Shown here one piece after another: positions 52,495-60,979 of a stretch of DNA of 64,000 nt. The position numbers were made by a program, and so were the translations under genes. Numbering within the stretch: position 1 is the first letter of the stretch; each line of letters starts with the position of its first letter. The notes below the pieces were generated by a model that did no database searches, was not told the origin of the DNA, and saw only the letters and a list, made by a program, of their open reading frames with translations. The DNA is from Sporosarcina globispora (GTDB lineage: Bacteria; Bacillota; Bacilli; Bacillales; Cytobacillaceae): NCBI RefSeq assembly GCF_001274725.1, contig NZ_LGUF01000007.1:2612504-2676503 (forward strand), in the 5' to 3' direction.

Positions 52495-52551
52495 TATCTT
52501 CGCATCAGTTTTTATCAAAATGATCCGCAGATGATTCATTATTGGGAAATT

Positions 52552-53115
52552 TTAATTGTGTTGGCAGCTCGTGGATGATTTGCAATTCTGCTTTTTACGC
52601 AAAACCGTAATAAAGCCGTCCAGAATATCGTGACTTACAGTAAATCCTTTCCGTGTATAAAATTCGAGGGCATCTGTATTTCCATTTGATACATAGATAA
52701 AATAATCTTCTACATCAGTAAATTGGTTTAGCCATTCCATCGACATGTTAAAAAGCACGGAGCCAATTCCATATTTTCTGTATCCATCTTTTAAATAGAA
52801 TTGTGATAAGCACCCAACATTGTCTTTCCCGACTGAAGATAAATCAAAAAAGGTTGCGAAATTATTGGAGTAGGCTTTTTTCGGAGAAACATTGGAATAG
52901 ACGTAGCCCACGATCTCTTCATCATCTTTAACGATCACAATATAATTATGTATAGCTGATTTTACGGATGGAATCATCCTTGTCTCAAAATTCATGCTGT
53001 CAAAAAGTTCAGGTGTTATATGAGCCTTCGATTTCTGAAAATCCATCAACTCATTACATAAATCCCGGCAAAGATTGATTTGGTCTTCTGTTATCACTTC
53101 ATATTTTAAATTCAT
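52552..53115 (-). CDS. GNAT family N-acetyltransferase
   Basis: A 187-residue GNAT enzyme: residues 70-90 IVIVKDDEEIVGYVYS, then CLSQFYLKDGYRKYGIGSVLFNMSMEWL (acetyl-CoA loop R-x-x-G-x-G) and ALEFYTRKGFTVSHDILDGF. The acceptor is unknown. The ATG at 53115 follows AAGGGGTG. The C-terminal tail has two Cys. It is divergent from the next GNAT gene, with 118 bp between starts. Confidence 0.85.
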   Translation of the reverse strand: MNLKYEVITEDQINLCRDLCNELMDFQKSKAHITPELFDSMNFETRMIPSVKSAIHNYIVIVKDDEEIVGYVYSNVSPKKAYSNNFATFFDLSSVGKDNVGCLSQFYLKDGYRKYGIGSVLFNMSMEWLNQFTDVEDYFIYVSNGNTDALEFYTRKGFTVSHDILDGFITVLRKKQNCKSSTSCQHN

Positions 53116-53233
53116 CCTATTCACCCCTTTAGTAATTATTTTATATTGGATTGCCTTCATTCGTCCAAAAAAGAGGAAATTTATTTATGACAGAGAAATT
53201 AGTTTTATTACTAATATAAGAAGAGGGACGAAA

Positions 53234-53683
53234 ATGATTAAGGAAATTGATATTAAAGATCGAAAAGCTGCTGAACAGGTTCTAAGCGTACAGCTTCCTG
53301 CGTATAAAATTGAGGCTGAAATCATTGGATGTGCTGATTTACCGCCCTTGAAGGATACAGTTGCTGCCTTGCAAATTACCGGAGAGACCTTTTTTGGGTA
53401 TTTTATCGATGAAAAATTATGCGGTGCGATATCGTTTAAAGAGGAAAATGGTGTTTTCGATATTCATAGACTCATTGTGCATCCTGAACATTTTAGAAAG
53501 GGAATTGCCCAAAAGCTGCTGAACTACATTGAACTGAGGCCAATGTTGGAAAAAATGATTGTCACAACAGGCTCTAAGAATACACCAGCTGTCGCTTTTT
53601 ATCTGAAAAATGGATTTATAGAGCTTGAGAAAATTGAAATAAATGGATCACTAACTATAACTGCTTTTGAAAAATATTTGTAA
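53234..53683 (+). CDS. GNAT family N-acetyltransferase
   Basis: A 149-residue GNAT protein: FDIHRLIVHPEHFRKGIAQKLLNYIE is the acetyl-CoA-binding core, and NTPAVAFYLKNGFIELEKIEI the C-terminal part. The ATG at 53234 has AGAGGGACG upstream, and earlier in-frame codons lie within the divergent promoter. The acceptor is unknown. Confidence 0.85.
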   Translation: MIKEIDIKDRKAAEQVLSVQLPAYKIEAEIIGCADLPPLKDTVAALQITGETFFGYFIDEKLCGAISFKEENGVFDIHRLIVHPEHFRKGIAQKLLNYIELRPMLEKMIVTTGSKNTPAVAFYLKNGFIELEKIEINGSLTITAFEKYL

Positions 53684-53830
53684 AATGCTTTATGATTAAG
53701 CGTTTCTTTCATTTGGAAGAATCGCTTTTAACAAAAAATGGAAAAATTATGATATGAGTTAATAGAGTCCGCTATTACTGTGCTTCAGCTGCATTAGGTC
53801 ATTGGAATAATACCTTAAAGGGGAGTATCC

Positions 53831-54859
53831 ATGCTAAGTAGAAATAAAAATAAAAGATTAAGTTCTGTTATTAATAATGTTAATTTTTCTGGTGTCGTAC
53901 TGGTTAAAGAAAAGGAGGATATTACCCTTCAATTAGCAGAGGGGTATTCTGATAGAGTAAATAAAACAGCCAATAATCTAGGTACAAGGTTTGGCATCGC
54001 CTCCGGGTGTAAGATTTTTACGGCGGTTGGCATTTGTCAATTGGTTGAGAAAGGAATCATATCATTCGAGACAAGACTTAAAGATGTATTGGAAGATGTT
54101 TTTCCCTTCTTTGATGAAACAATCACCGTTCATCACCTGTTAACCCATACATCTGGAGTGCCTGACTATTTTGATGAGTCAATTATGGCTGATTTTGAGG
54201 AGCTGTGGAAAGAAAGGCCAATGTACCTCTTAAATCATCTTAGAGATTTTCTTCCTATGTTCCAGAATAAAAAGATGATGTTTAAGCCAGGGGAGAAATT
54301 TCATTATAATAATGCCGGATTTATCCTTTTGGGTTTAATTATAGAGAAGAAGGCAGGCCTGAGTTTTCAGGATTATGCCCATTGCCGTATCTTTGAACCA
54401 TGTGCAATGAAGGATTCAGGATTTTTTCGTTTTGATAATCTTCCTAAAAATACAGCTATTGGATATATAGATAATAAAGAAGATGGGACATGGAGAACCA
54501 ATATTTATTCATTGCCCATCAGAGGCGGTTCTGACGGCGGAGCCTATGTTACTGCTCAGGATATGAGCTTATTTTGGGAAGGGTTGTGTAATAAGAAGCT
54601 GCTGAGCGAGGAGTATACTGAAAGGCTAATGACTCCGCATGTCAAAGTGGATGAGAATGAGTATTACGGCTACGGATTATGGATCAGCAAGAAAAACGAA
54701 GCCATCTATAAATATCATCTTATGGGCTATGACCCAGGTGTCAGCTTTCATTCTGCTTTTTATCCTAAAGACCGGATAACCGTTGTGATACCATCTAATA
54801 AATCATTTGGGCCGTTTACTGTAATGGAAGAAATTGAAAAAGACTTAAAGTTAATTTAG
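53831..54859 (+). CDS. Serine hydrolase of the class C beta-lactamase family
   Basis: A 342-residue protein. The SxxK motif is in GIASGCKIFTAVGI (residues about 56-60), the Y-x-N motif in KFHYNNAGFILLG, and a final HxG-type motif in YHLMGYDPG. It belongs to the beta-lactamase/D-alanyl-D-alanine carboxypeptidase family. It has no clear signal peptide, so it is probably cytoplasmic, and true beta-lactamase activity is unlikely but untested. The ATG follows AAAGGGGAG. Confidence 0.85.
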   Translation: MLSRNKNKRLSSVINNVNFSGVVLVKEKEDITLQLAEGYSDRVNKTANNLGTRFGIASGCKIFTAVGICQLVEKGIISFETRLKDVLEDVFPFFDETITVHHLLTHTSGVPDYFDESIMADFEELWKERPMYLLNHLRDFLPMFQNKKMMFKPGEKFHYNNAGFILLGLIIEKKAGLSFQDYAHCRIFEPCAMKDSGFFRFDNLPKNTAIGYIDNKEDGTWRTNIYSLPIRGGSDGGAYVTAQDMSLFWEGLCNKKLLSEEYTERLMTPHVKVDENEYYGYGLWISKKNEAIYKYHLMGYDPGVSFHSAFYPKDRITVVIPSNKSFGPFTVMEEIEKDLKLI

Positions 54860-54926
54860 GATAAATTACCCTATACAGACTCAAAGTGTTCGTATCTGAG
54901 CCGGTCTGATAATAAGGAGCAGCTAT

Positions 54927-55451
54927 ATGAATTTTACTTTAAGTGAAGCAATTGAGATTCTTGAACGTACACCTAAAACGCTGGGTGCATTATTAAGCGG
55001 TTTATCTTCGGAGTGGCTTATTTGCAATGAAGGGGAAGGCACGTGGAATGCAGTTGAAGTGGTTGATCATTTGATTGATGGCGAGGAGAAAAATTGGATT
55101 CCAAGAATGAATTTTATTTTGCAGGAAGGAGAAGGCAAACCATTTCTTCCTTTTGACCGATATGCTCATTTAAATGGGAAGAAGGAAATATCACTTGAAG
55201 AAAAGCTGGAAGTATTTAAGACTGTTAGAATAAAGAACTTGGCCACACTTAAGGGTATAAATGAACTGGAAACTCATCTAGAAAAGAAAGGGCTGCATCC
55301 AGCATTTGGTTCAGTAAAAGTCAGGGAATTGATGTCGACTTGGGCTGTGCATGATCTTACGCATATTTCACAGATTTCAAGAGTATTGGCAAATAGATAC
55401 AGAACTGATGTTGGTCCATGGATAGAGTATCTGGGCATTTTGAAAAAGTAA
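54927..55451 (+). CDS. DinB family protein
   Basis: A 174-residue protein with the DinB-like fold: NAVEVVDHLIDGEEKNWIPR supplies one His ligand, and TWAVHDLTHISQISRVLANRY supplies the HxxxH pair. It is a putative metal-dependent enzyme of unknown substrate. The ATG follows ATAAGGAGCAG. It lies 67 nt after the serine hydrolase. Confidence 0.85.
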   Translation: MNFTLSEAIEILERTPKTLGALLSGLSSEWLICNEGEGTWNAVEVVDHLIDGEEKNWIPRMNFILQEGEGKPFLPFDRYAHLNGKKEISLEEKLEVFKTVRIKNLATLKGINELETHLEKKGLHPAFGSVKVRELMSTWAVHDLTHISQISRVLANRYRTDVGPWIEYLGILKK

Positions 55452-55621
55452 GCATATTAATATAAATTGCACCATTGTTAAGGTTTGTAAAGTCTACGTG
55501 AATTGTAAAGTTTTGGGACCAATACCTCATGCTCTGACTGAAGGTGTTCATTTATACTTGGAGATGATTGTGACTTTTCTGATTATTGCAAGTCCTTTCA
55601 AAAAAATATGGAGGCGAATGA

Positions 55622-56785
55622 ATGCTGAATCGTAAGAGAAAAGGTCTGCTGTTATCTTTTATTCTGTTTACTGTCATTCTGATTGTGATGCAGCCTATTC
55701 AAAATTCAATTACAAGCGCAGCTGCCGGGGATGGCTCCTGGTCATCACCATATTCCGTTTCACAGGGCATCAGCACGCAAAATAACTCTGCTAAAACAGT
55801 TCAAGGCTATGTGGTTGGACAGCCGATTGCGACAAATACGGTTATTGCCAGCGGGTATCCAAATGACTATGCTTTGGCCCTGGCGGACAGTCCATCAGAG
55901 ACCAGCACGGCAAAGATGCTTTATGTTCAAATACCAACCTCATTTCGCTCCTCTTTTGGCTTAAAATCAAATCCATCGCTGATCGGAGAAAAAATTAAGG
56001 TAACTGGAACGCTTACCGCCTATTTTTCTCATCCGGGGCTAAAAGATGGGACGGCCTTCGAACGTGCTGGTGATGGAACAACAGATCCCGTTCCTGAACC
56101 AGGAGGATATTATAATGCTGCCTACGGAAAGACAGGAGAGGCTTTAAAAACAGCTCTCCATAACATCATTGATGACCACACGGAAATTTCCTATTCGAAT
56201 GTATGGGAAGCGCTGCGCGAAACTGATGAAGATCCTGCCAATCCCAATAACGTCATTCTTTTGTATACGGGCCGCTCTCAGGGGAAATTCACGAATGGTT
56301 CAGGCGTCAATGATTGGAACAGGGAACATGTTTGGGCTAAATCGCATGGAGACTTCGGTACAGCGATGGGTGCGGGAACTGACCTGCATCATTTGCGGCC
56401 AACAGATGCTTCTGTAAATAGCTCGAGAGGGAATCTTGACTTTGACAACGGGGGCACCCAGCATTCAGAGGCAATTGGAAATTACTATGACTCAGATTCC
56501 TGGGAACCGAGGGATGCTGTTAAAGGTGATGTAGCCAGGATGCTGTTTTACATGGCTGTCCGTTATGAGGGAGACAGCGGAGAAGTGGATTTGGAGCTAA
56601 ACAATCAAGTCAATAATGGTTCTGCTCCTTATCATGGCAAAATGTCTGTCCTTCTGCAATGGCATAAGGAAGATCCAGTAAACGATAACGAGCGGAGAAG
56701 AAACGAAATCATCTATTCTGATTTCCAGCATAACCGCAATCCATTTATTGATCATCCCGAATGGGCATCAGCGATTTGGGAATAA
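55622..56785 (+). CDS. Secreted endonuclease I with N-terminal OB-fold (Bsn/YurI-like)
   Basis: A 387-residue exported nuclease. An N-terminal signal peptide (LLLSFILFTVILIVMQ to SAAAG) is followed by an OB-type DUF6359 domain (about residues 45-140), and then the endonuclease I domain. That domain has NDWNREHVWAKSHGDFG and GTDLHHLRPTDASVNSSRGNLDF, which hold the His/Asn Mg2+ site. It cuts extracellular DNA or RNA. The ATG follows TATGGAGGCG. A strong terminator follows. Confidence 0.9.
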   Translation: MLNRKRKGLLLSFILFTVILIVMQPIQNSITSAAAGDGSWSSPYSVSQGISTQNNSAKTVQGYVVGQPIATNTVIASGYPNDYALALADSPSETSTAKMLYVQIPTSFRSSFGLKSNPSLIGEKIKVTGTLTAYFSHPGLKDGTAFERAGDGTTDPVPEPGGYYNAAYGKTGEALKTALHNIIDDHTEISYSNVWEALRETDEDPANPNNVILLYTGRSQGKFTNGSGVNDWNREHVWAKSHGDFGTAMGAGTDLHHLRPTDASVNSSRGNLDFDNGGTQHSEAIGNYYDSDSWEPRDAVKGDVARMLFYMAVRYEGDSGEVDLELNNQVNNGSAPYHGKMSVLLQWHKEDPVNDNERRRNEIIYSDFQHNRNPFIDHPEWASAIWE

Positions 56786-56793
56786 TCTTTGGG

Positions 56794-56825
56794 AAAGCAC
56801 TTTCCGGTACAGGAAGTGCTTTTTT
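56794..56825 (+). terminator. Terminator of the endonuclease I gene
   Basis: AAAGCACTTTCC and GGAAGTGCTTT pair over 11 bp with one bulge. T-run follows. Confidence 0.85.
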
Positions 56826-56958
56826 ACTTTATCTAATATGTTTCACAAATTCTCAATATATTCTGAAATCAAAGTATGTGTTCGGCGTTTATAATTGAGT
56901 AAAGGAGAAAGCGTTTTCATTCCTCCTGTCGATTAAAAAAGATGAAAGGGTGCTGAAA

Positions 56959-57141
56959 ATGAACTACTTAGAAATCAAGGAAAAACTAGAAGCTGCCAGG
57001 CAAGAATTGCTGATGAGAATGGACGATCAGAATGTTTCAGGGAGAGAAAAAGAGACCCTTCAAAAGAAGATTGACAACTATGAGTATATGATTGAATTAA
57101 CAGAGATGAATCATTTCGAAAGAGGGAATATAATCAGTTAG
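56959..57141 (+). CDS. DUF3896-like small protein
   Basis: A 60-residue, mostly helical protein (NYLEIKEKLEAARQELLMRM...KKIDNYEYMIELTEMNHF), resembling the DUF3896 family of Bacillus. The function is unknown. The ATG at 56959 follows AAAGGGTGC, and an in-frame ATG at 56950 is weaker. Confidence 0.6.
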   Translation: MNYLEIKEKLEAARQELLMRMDDQNVSGREKETLQKKIDNYEYMIELTEMNHFERGNIIS

Positions 57142-57184
57142 GGAGGCGGTTCTGGAGCTGTCTCTTTTTTTTTATAAAAAATGA

Positions 57185-57213
57185 TTGACAAGAGATTATC
57201 ATGGGAGTAATTT
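57185..57213 (+). promoter_or_regulatory. Promoter of the ktr riboswitch transcript
   Basis: TTGACA at 57185-57190, a 17-bp spacer, and TAATTT at 57208-57213 form a sigma-A-type promoter about 30 nt before the riboswitch. Confidence 0.5.
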
Positions 57214-57240
57214 ATATTTATTAATTTCATAATAAACCTT

Positions 57241-57381
57241 TTTGCTGAATCATTATGAGCGGGGGAACCAATTTTGATAAACCTGGTTTATCTTGGGGTG
57301 AATCTTAGCATATTAAAGCTAAGAAGGGATACTCTCAATCCCTAATCCGACAGCTAACTCCGTAAGCTATATCGAGAGAAG
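57241..57381 (+). ncRNA. ydaO-type c-di-AMP riboswitch upstream of the ktr genes
   Basis: GAGCGGGGGAACCA, GGGGTGAATC, AAGGGATACTCTCAA, CCGACAGCTAACTCCGTAAGC and GAGAGAAGGG follow one another as in the ydaO consensus. It leads into a terminator and then the ktr operon, the same arrangement as ktrAB in B. subtilis. c-di-AMP binding should reduce K+ uptake gene expression. Confidence 0.93.
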
Positions 57382-57398
57382 GGTTGATGGAAACCATT

Positions 57399-57426
57399 GG
57401 CCATTCTTTGTTAAGAGTGGTCTTTT
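57399..57426 (+). terminator. Riboswitch terminator before the ktr genes
   Basis: GGCCATTCTT and AAGAGTGGTC pair with wobble and one mismatch, followed by TTTTT. Confidence 0.7.
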
Positions 57427-57460
57427 TGTGTTCATTTTCAAAAAGAAGGGAATTTCTTCA

Positions 57461-58117
57461 ATGAAAAAACAGTATGCTGTATTTGGTTTAGGCCGCTTTG
57501 GCGGAAGTCTCGTAAAGGAATTTCATGTGTTGGGTGTGGAAGTGCTCGCCATTGATGTAGATCAGGAGAAAGTAAATCAATATGCACAATTCGTTACTTA
57601 TGCAGTACAAATCAATGGTGTTGATGAGGCTGCGATAAAGCAGTCAGGCATAAAGAATATTGATCATGCATTCGTATCATTCGGTGAAAACATAGAGTCC
57701 AGCATATTAACATCTTTGTTATTAAAAGAATTGGGGATTCCAAAGGTATGGGCAAAGGCGCATAATGAATATCATGCAAGAGTGCTTGATAAAATTGGCG
57801 TTGATCGTGTTATTCATCCAGAACGGGATATGGCAAAGAGGATTGCCCATCATATCGTTTCAGAGAAAATGATTGATTATATCGAGCTATCTGAAGATTA
57901 CAGTATGGTTGAGATAGTGGCATCAGAAAAAATCGCCAATAAATCTTTAGCAGAATTGGATATACGGGCTAAGTATGGCTGTAATATCGTGGGAGTTCAG
58001 CGCGGAAAAGAAATAATTGTGTCTCCTCCGGCTGAAGAGGTCATTTTAAGAGGGGACGTCCTGATTGTAATGGGGCACAATAAAGGGATCGGCAGGTTTG
58101 AGAGGCATGGAGTATAA
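57461..58117 (+). CDS. Potassium uptake regulatory subunit (KtrA/KtrC type)
   Basis: A 218-residue RCK-domain protein: an RCK_N Rossmann fold with GLGRFGGSLVKEFHVLGVEVLAIDVD (NAD/ATP-binding glycine motif, residues 8-34) and an RCK_C domain (about 140-218). It gates the TrkH/Ktr-type channel encoded downstream in response to ATP/ADP or c-di-AMP. The ATG at 57461 follows AGAAGGGAAT. ktrA and ktrC cannot be told apart by sight. The channel gene follows after 47 nt. Confidence 0.9.
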   Translation: MKKQYAVFGLGRFGGSLVKEFHVLGVEVLAIDVDQEKVNQYAQFVTYAVQINGVDEAAIKQSGIKNIDHAFVSFGENIESSILTSLLLKELGIPKVWAKAHNEYHARVLDKIGVDRVIHPERDMAKRIAHHIVSEKMIDYIELSEDYSMVEIVASEKIANKSLAELDIRAKYGCNIVGVQRGKEIIVSPPAEEVILRGDVLIVMGHNKGIGRFERHGV

Positions 58118-58164
58118 GCTTTTTCAATAAAGGTTTTACATTTTGATGAAGGAGATTATGGACC

Positions 58165-59535
58165 ATGTACAAAGAAAACAAAAGGACAAGAAGAATTAAA
58201 CGCCCTAGCACATGGATCAGGATGAATCCTGCCCAGGCATTGTCCGTTGGATTTTTAATTCTAATAGGAATTGGAACCCTGCTTCTAATGCTGCCTTTTG
58301 CGACGAAAGACAGACACCATTTATCGTTTATAGATGCATTGTTTGAGGCGACCTCAGCTGTTTGTGTAACAGGTTTAGTTGTTGTGGATACACAAACAAC
58401 CTTTACTGTTTTTGGCCAGGTAGTTCTTATGGTCCTTATCCAGGTGGGCGGGCTTGGTTTTATGACATTTGGGGTTCTCATTGCCATAATGCTCGGGAAA
58501 AATATTGGATTAAAAGGAAGGCTGATGATTCAGGAATCATTAAATCAGCTTACAATTGAAGGAATGGTCCGGCTTGTAAAATTTGTGGTGGCTTTCACTT
58601 TGATTGTTGAAGCTATAGGTGCCATCATTTTAGCTATCCGATGGACTGAAGATTTTGGTTTTCCGAAAGCTTTATATTATGGCGCTTTTCATTCGGTTTC
58701 TGCTTTTAATAATGCTGGGTTTGATCTTATGGGAAACTTTAGCAGTGTTACTGGTTATATAGGGGATTTTACTGTCATTATGACATTAAGCTCGCTTTTG
58801 ATTATCGGAGGGATTGGCTATATTGTGCTGCTTGATATAAAAATTAATAAAAGCTTGCGGAAACTTTCACTCCATACAAAACTGGTTTTGCTGATGACGC
58901 TGATTTTAAACATCTTAGGCACCATTTTTATATTTATTCTAGAGTTTAATAACCCTGCCACAATTGGTGACTTGGGAATGAAGGAAAAACTTTTAGGGTC
59001 TTATTTTCATGGGGTTGTTCCAAGAACAGCTGGCTTTAATTCACTAAATACTGGAGAACTCACACTCGGGTCCCAGCTTATTACCATGCTTCTGATGTTT
59101 ATCGGCGGCGGATCTGGCGGAACGGCAGGCGGCATAAAAGTAACGACCTTTGCCTTGATCCTGCTTGCTGTATGGGCCCTTATCAAAGAAGATGAAGAAG
59201 TCAATCTGATGGGCAGACGTATCCCAAAAGAGTTAATTTTTCGGGCATTTACGATTACGGTGTATTCCATGGGATTAATAGCACTGGTAGTATTTCTTCT
59301 ATCTTTAACAGAGAATGCACCGCTGAATATGCTTTTATTTGAGGTGATTTCGGCTTTTGGCACTGTTGGGATGTCTCTTGGATTAACTCCCGACCTGAGT
59401 CCATTAGGTAAACTGTTAATTGCTTTGATGATGTTTGCAGGCAGGGTGGGTCCTTTAACTCTTGCATTCGCACTAGCCAGAAAAAGAGAAAAAGCCAATT
59501 ATAAGTATGCTGAAGAGAAGATTATGATTGGATAG
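58165..59535 (+). CDS. TrkH/KtrB-type potassium uptake channel subunit
   Basis: A 456-residue membrane protein with eight helices in four repeats. The selectivity-filter loops keep their Gly: TSAVCVTGLVV, SAFNNAGFDL, VPRTAGFNSL and FGTVGMSLG. It carries K+ into the cell, driven by membrane potential or Na+, with the RCK protein upstream. The ATG is preceded by GAAGGAG. Homologues are KtrB/KtrD of Bacillus. Confidence 0.93.
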   Translation: MYKENKRTRRIKRPSTWIRMNPAQALSVGFLILIGIGTLLLMLPFATKDRHHLSFIDALFEATSAVCVTGLVVVDTQTTFTVFGQVVLMVLIQVGGLGFMTFGVLIAIMLGKNIGLKGRLMIQESLNQLTIEGMVRLVKFVVAFTLIVEAIGAIILAIRWTEDFGFPKALYYGAFHSVSAFNNAGFDLMGNFSSVTGYIGDFTVIMTLSSLLIIGGIGYIVLLDIKINKSLRKLSLHTKLVLLMTLILNILGTIFIFILEFNNPATIGDLGMKEKLLGSYFHGVVPRTAGFNSLNTGELTLGSQLITMLLMFIGGGSGGTAGGIKVTTFALILLAVWALIKEDEEVNLMGRRIPKELIFRAFTITVYSMGLIALVVFLLSLTENAPLNMLLFEVISAFGTVGMSLGLTPDLSPLGKLLIALMMFAGRVGPLTLAFALARKREKANYKYAEEKIMIG

Positions 59536-59580
59536 GAGCATTGGGAATTGCCTTGACTGGTTCGGCAGCTATTTCTTTGG

Positions 59581-60185
59581 ATGACTTATTTAATCTTTCA
59601 TTTTGGTAATGATCTGCAGGATAGAGTGGATGCTCTATCCTGTTTTTTTGTAAGGGATCTTGAAGGTGAAAAGGTGAGAATTGCGAATGTATTAATTAAA
59701 AAGGGCTTTGATAACCGGTATGCATATGAGACTTTATGTAAAATTGTTGGAAATAAAGCAATTAAGACGACAGAAGGGCAGCAAATTCGATATAATTATG
59801 AAGTTCCCGAAATAGGCCTGAAGGGTAATCTCCTCCATACAGGCGACAGGGAAATCAAAGTGCTCTCCAGAAATAAAAAGCCATTTGTTCTACATTTGGT
59901 CAAGTGCTAAGCTCCGAGGAAAGTGATGAACTCATCAGTCTATCAAGGAGCCGCCTGCAGGCATCCCAAGTGGTGGATACCGAATCCGGAGAAGAACGGC
60001 CGGCTTCAGGGAGGACAAGCAAGAGCATGGCATTCCGCATCAGGGAGAATGAATTGGTCGAGAGGATAGAAACCAGGATAGCGGAACTGGCCAATTTCCC
60101 GATTGAAAACGGTGAAGGCCTTCAGGTTTTAAACTATGGATTAGGGAAAGCAATATCTACTGCCTTTAGAATTTTAAAACAATAA
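59581..60185 (+). pseudogene. Prolyl 4-hydroxylase (2OG-Fe(II) oxygenase) remnant
   Basis: The first frame ends DREIKVLSRNKKPFVLHL, the second continues VLSSEESDELISLSRSRLQASQVVD...ENELVERIETRIAELANFP...GEGLQVLNYG. Together they match the N-terminal half of Bacillus P4H-type oxygenases. A G is missing at 59898-59899 (TTGGT should be TTGGGT) and another indel is likely at 60147-60149. The HxD...H...K catalytic barrel is absent, so it is a truncated pseudogene even if the indels are errors. No clear start site is seen. Confidence 0.75.
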
Positions 60186-60205
60186 GCAAAAGGAAGTTTG
60201 ATCAG

Positions 60206-60478
60206 GTGAAACTCATCAACAAACTATTCTCCAAGCAAAAGCAGACATCGATAGAATTTTGCCAGCGGAATCTGGACGAATTTTTAAAAGAAGAAAACTA
60301 TGCTGAATTTAATCAATTTTTAAGCCAAAAAAATATTACCTATAAAGAATACGAATGCCAGAGCAGATGCAAAGAATGCAGGCAGTCACCCTATGCAGTC
60401 GCAGATGGGAACCTGATTGCAGCGGAGAGTTCGGTTGAATTATTGAATAAGCTGAAAGAACAGGCGATAAAAAAATAA
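60206..60478 (+). CDS. DUF1450 family protein (YuzB-like)
   Basis: A 90-residue protein with IEFCQRNLDEFL near the N-terminus and CQSRCKECRQSPYAVADG, the family's cysteine-rich centre (C-x3-C-x2-C). A thioredoxin-like or metal-binding fold is suspected, and the role is unknown. The GTG start at 60206 follows AAAGGAAG. A terminator follows. Confidence 0.8.
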   Translation: MKLINKLFSKQKQTSIEFCQRNLDEFLKEENYAEFNQFLSQKNITYKEYECQSRCKECRQSPYAVADGNLIAAESSVELLNKLKEQAIKK

Positions 60479-60491
60479 TTAATTTAGATTG

Positions 60492-60519
60492 GGAATCGGA
60501 GCAATCCGGTTCCTTTTTT
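60492..60519 (+). terminator. Terminator after the DUF1450 gene
   Basis: GGAATCGGA and TCCGGTTCC form a 9-bp stem with one mismatch around GCAA. TTTTTT follows. Confidence 0.8.
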
Positions 60520-60525
60520 CATATA

Positions 60526-60594
60526 TTATTCAAATACATGTTTGAATAAGTTTTCCAAAGAGGTATAATATATTCAAATAAACATTTGAATATA
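60526..60594 (+). promoter_or_regulatory. cadCA promoter with two CadC-type operators
   Basis: TTATTCAAA-TACATG-TTTGAATAA (60526-60549) and TATATTCAAAT-AAAC-ATTTGAATATA (60569-60594) are two perfect dyads of the ArsR/SmtB type (TTCAAAT/ATTTGAA). The first overlaps the -35 (TTGAAT at 60542) and the second lies just after the -10 (TATAAT at 60564, 16-bp spacer). CadC bound here would block RNA polymerase until Cd2+, Pb2+ or Zn2+ is present. Confidence 0.85.
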
Positions 60595-60610
60595 TAAGGG
60601 AGGGGAAGCT

Positions 60611-60979
60611 TTGGAATCTAAAGATGTTTGCGATATTTATTGTTTTGATGAACCAAAAGTAAACCGAATTCAAGGAGAACTTGAAAAGGAAGACCTTTCC
60701 AGTGTTGCCCAGTTATTCAAGGCTCTCGCAGATGAGAACCGGGCAAAAATTTCTTATGCTTTATGCCAGGATGAAGAGCTTTGTGTCTGTGATATTGCCA
60801 ATATCATTGGCGCAACAGTGGCAACGGCATCTCATCATTTGCGCACATTGCACAAGCAGGGAATCGTTAAGTTCAGGAAAGAAGGCAAATTGGCCTTTTA
60901 TTCATTGGATGATGATCATATCAAGCAATTAATGATGATTGCGCTTGAACATCGAAATGAGGTGAAAGCCAATGTCTGA
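60611..60979 (+). CDS. cadC: CadC, ArsR/SmtB-family metal-responsive repressor
   Basis: A 122-residue winged-helix repressor. Cys7, Cys11, Cys58 and Cys60 (DVCDIYCF, ELCVCDIA) sit at the same places as the metal-site cysteines of S. aureus CadC, and TVATASHHLRTLHKQGIV is the recognition helix. It should release its operators on binding Cd2+ or Pb2+. Its stop overlaps the cadA start by 8 nt (ATGTCTGA), so both are cotranscribed and coupled. The start is a TTG after GGGAGGGG. Confidence 0.92.
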   Translation: MESKDVCDIYCFDEPKVNRIQGELEKEDLSSVAQLFKALADENRAKISYALCQDEELCVCDIANIIGATVATASHHLRTLHKQGIVKFRKEGKLAFYSLDDDHIKQLMMIALEHRNEVKANV

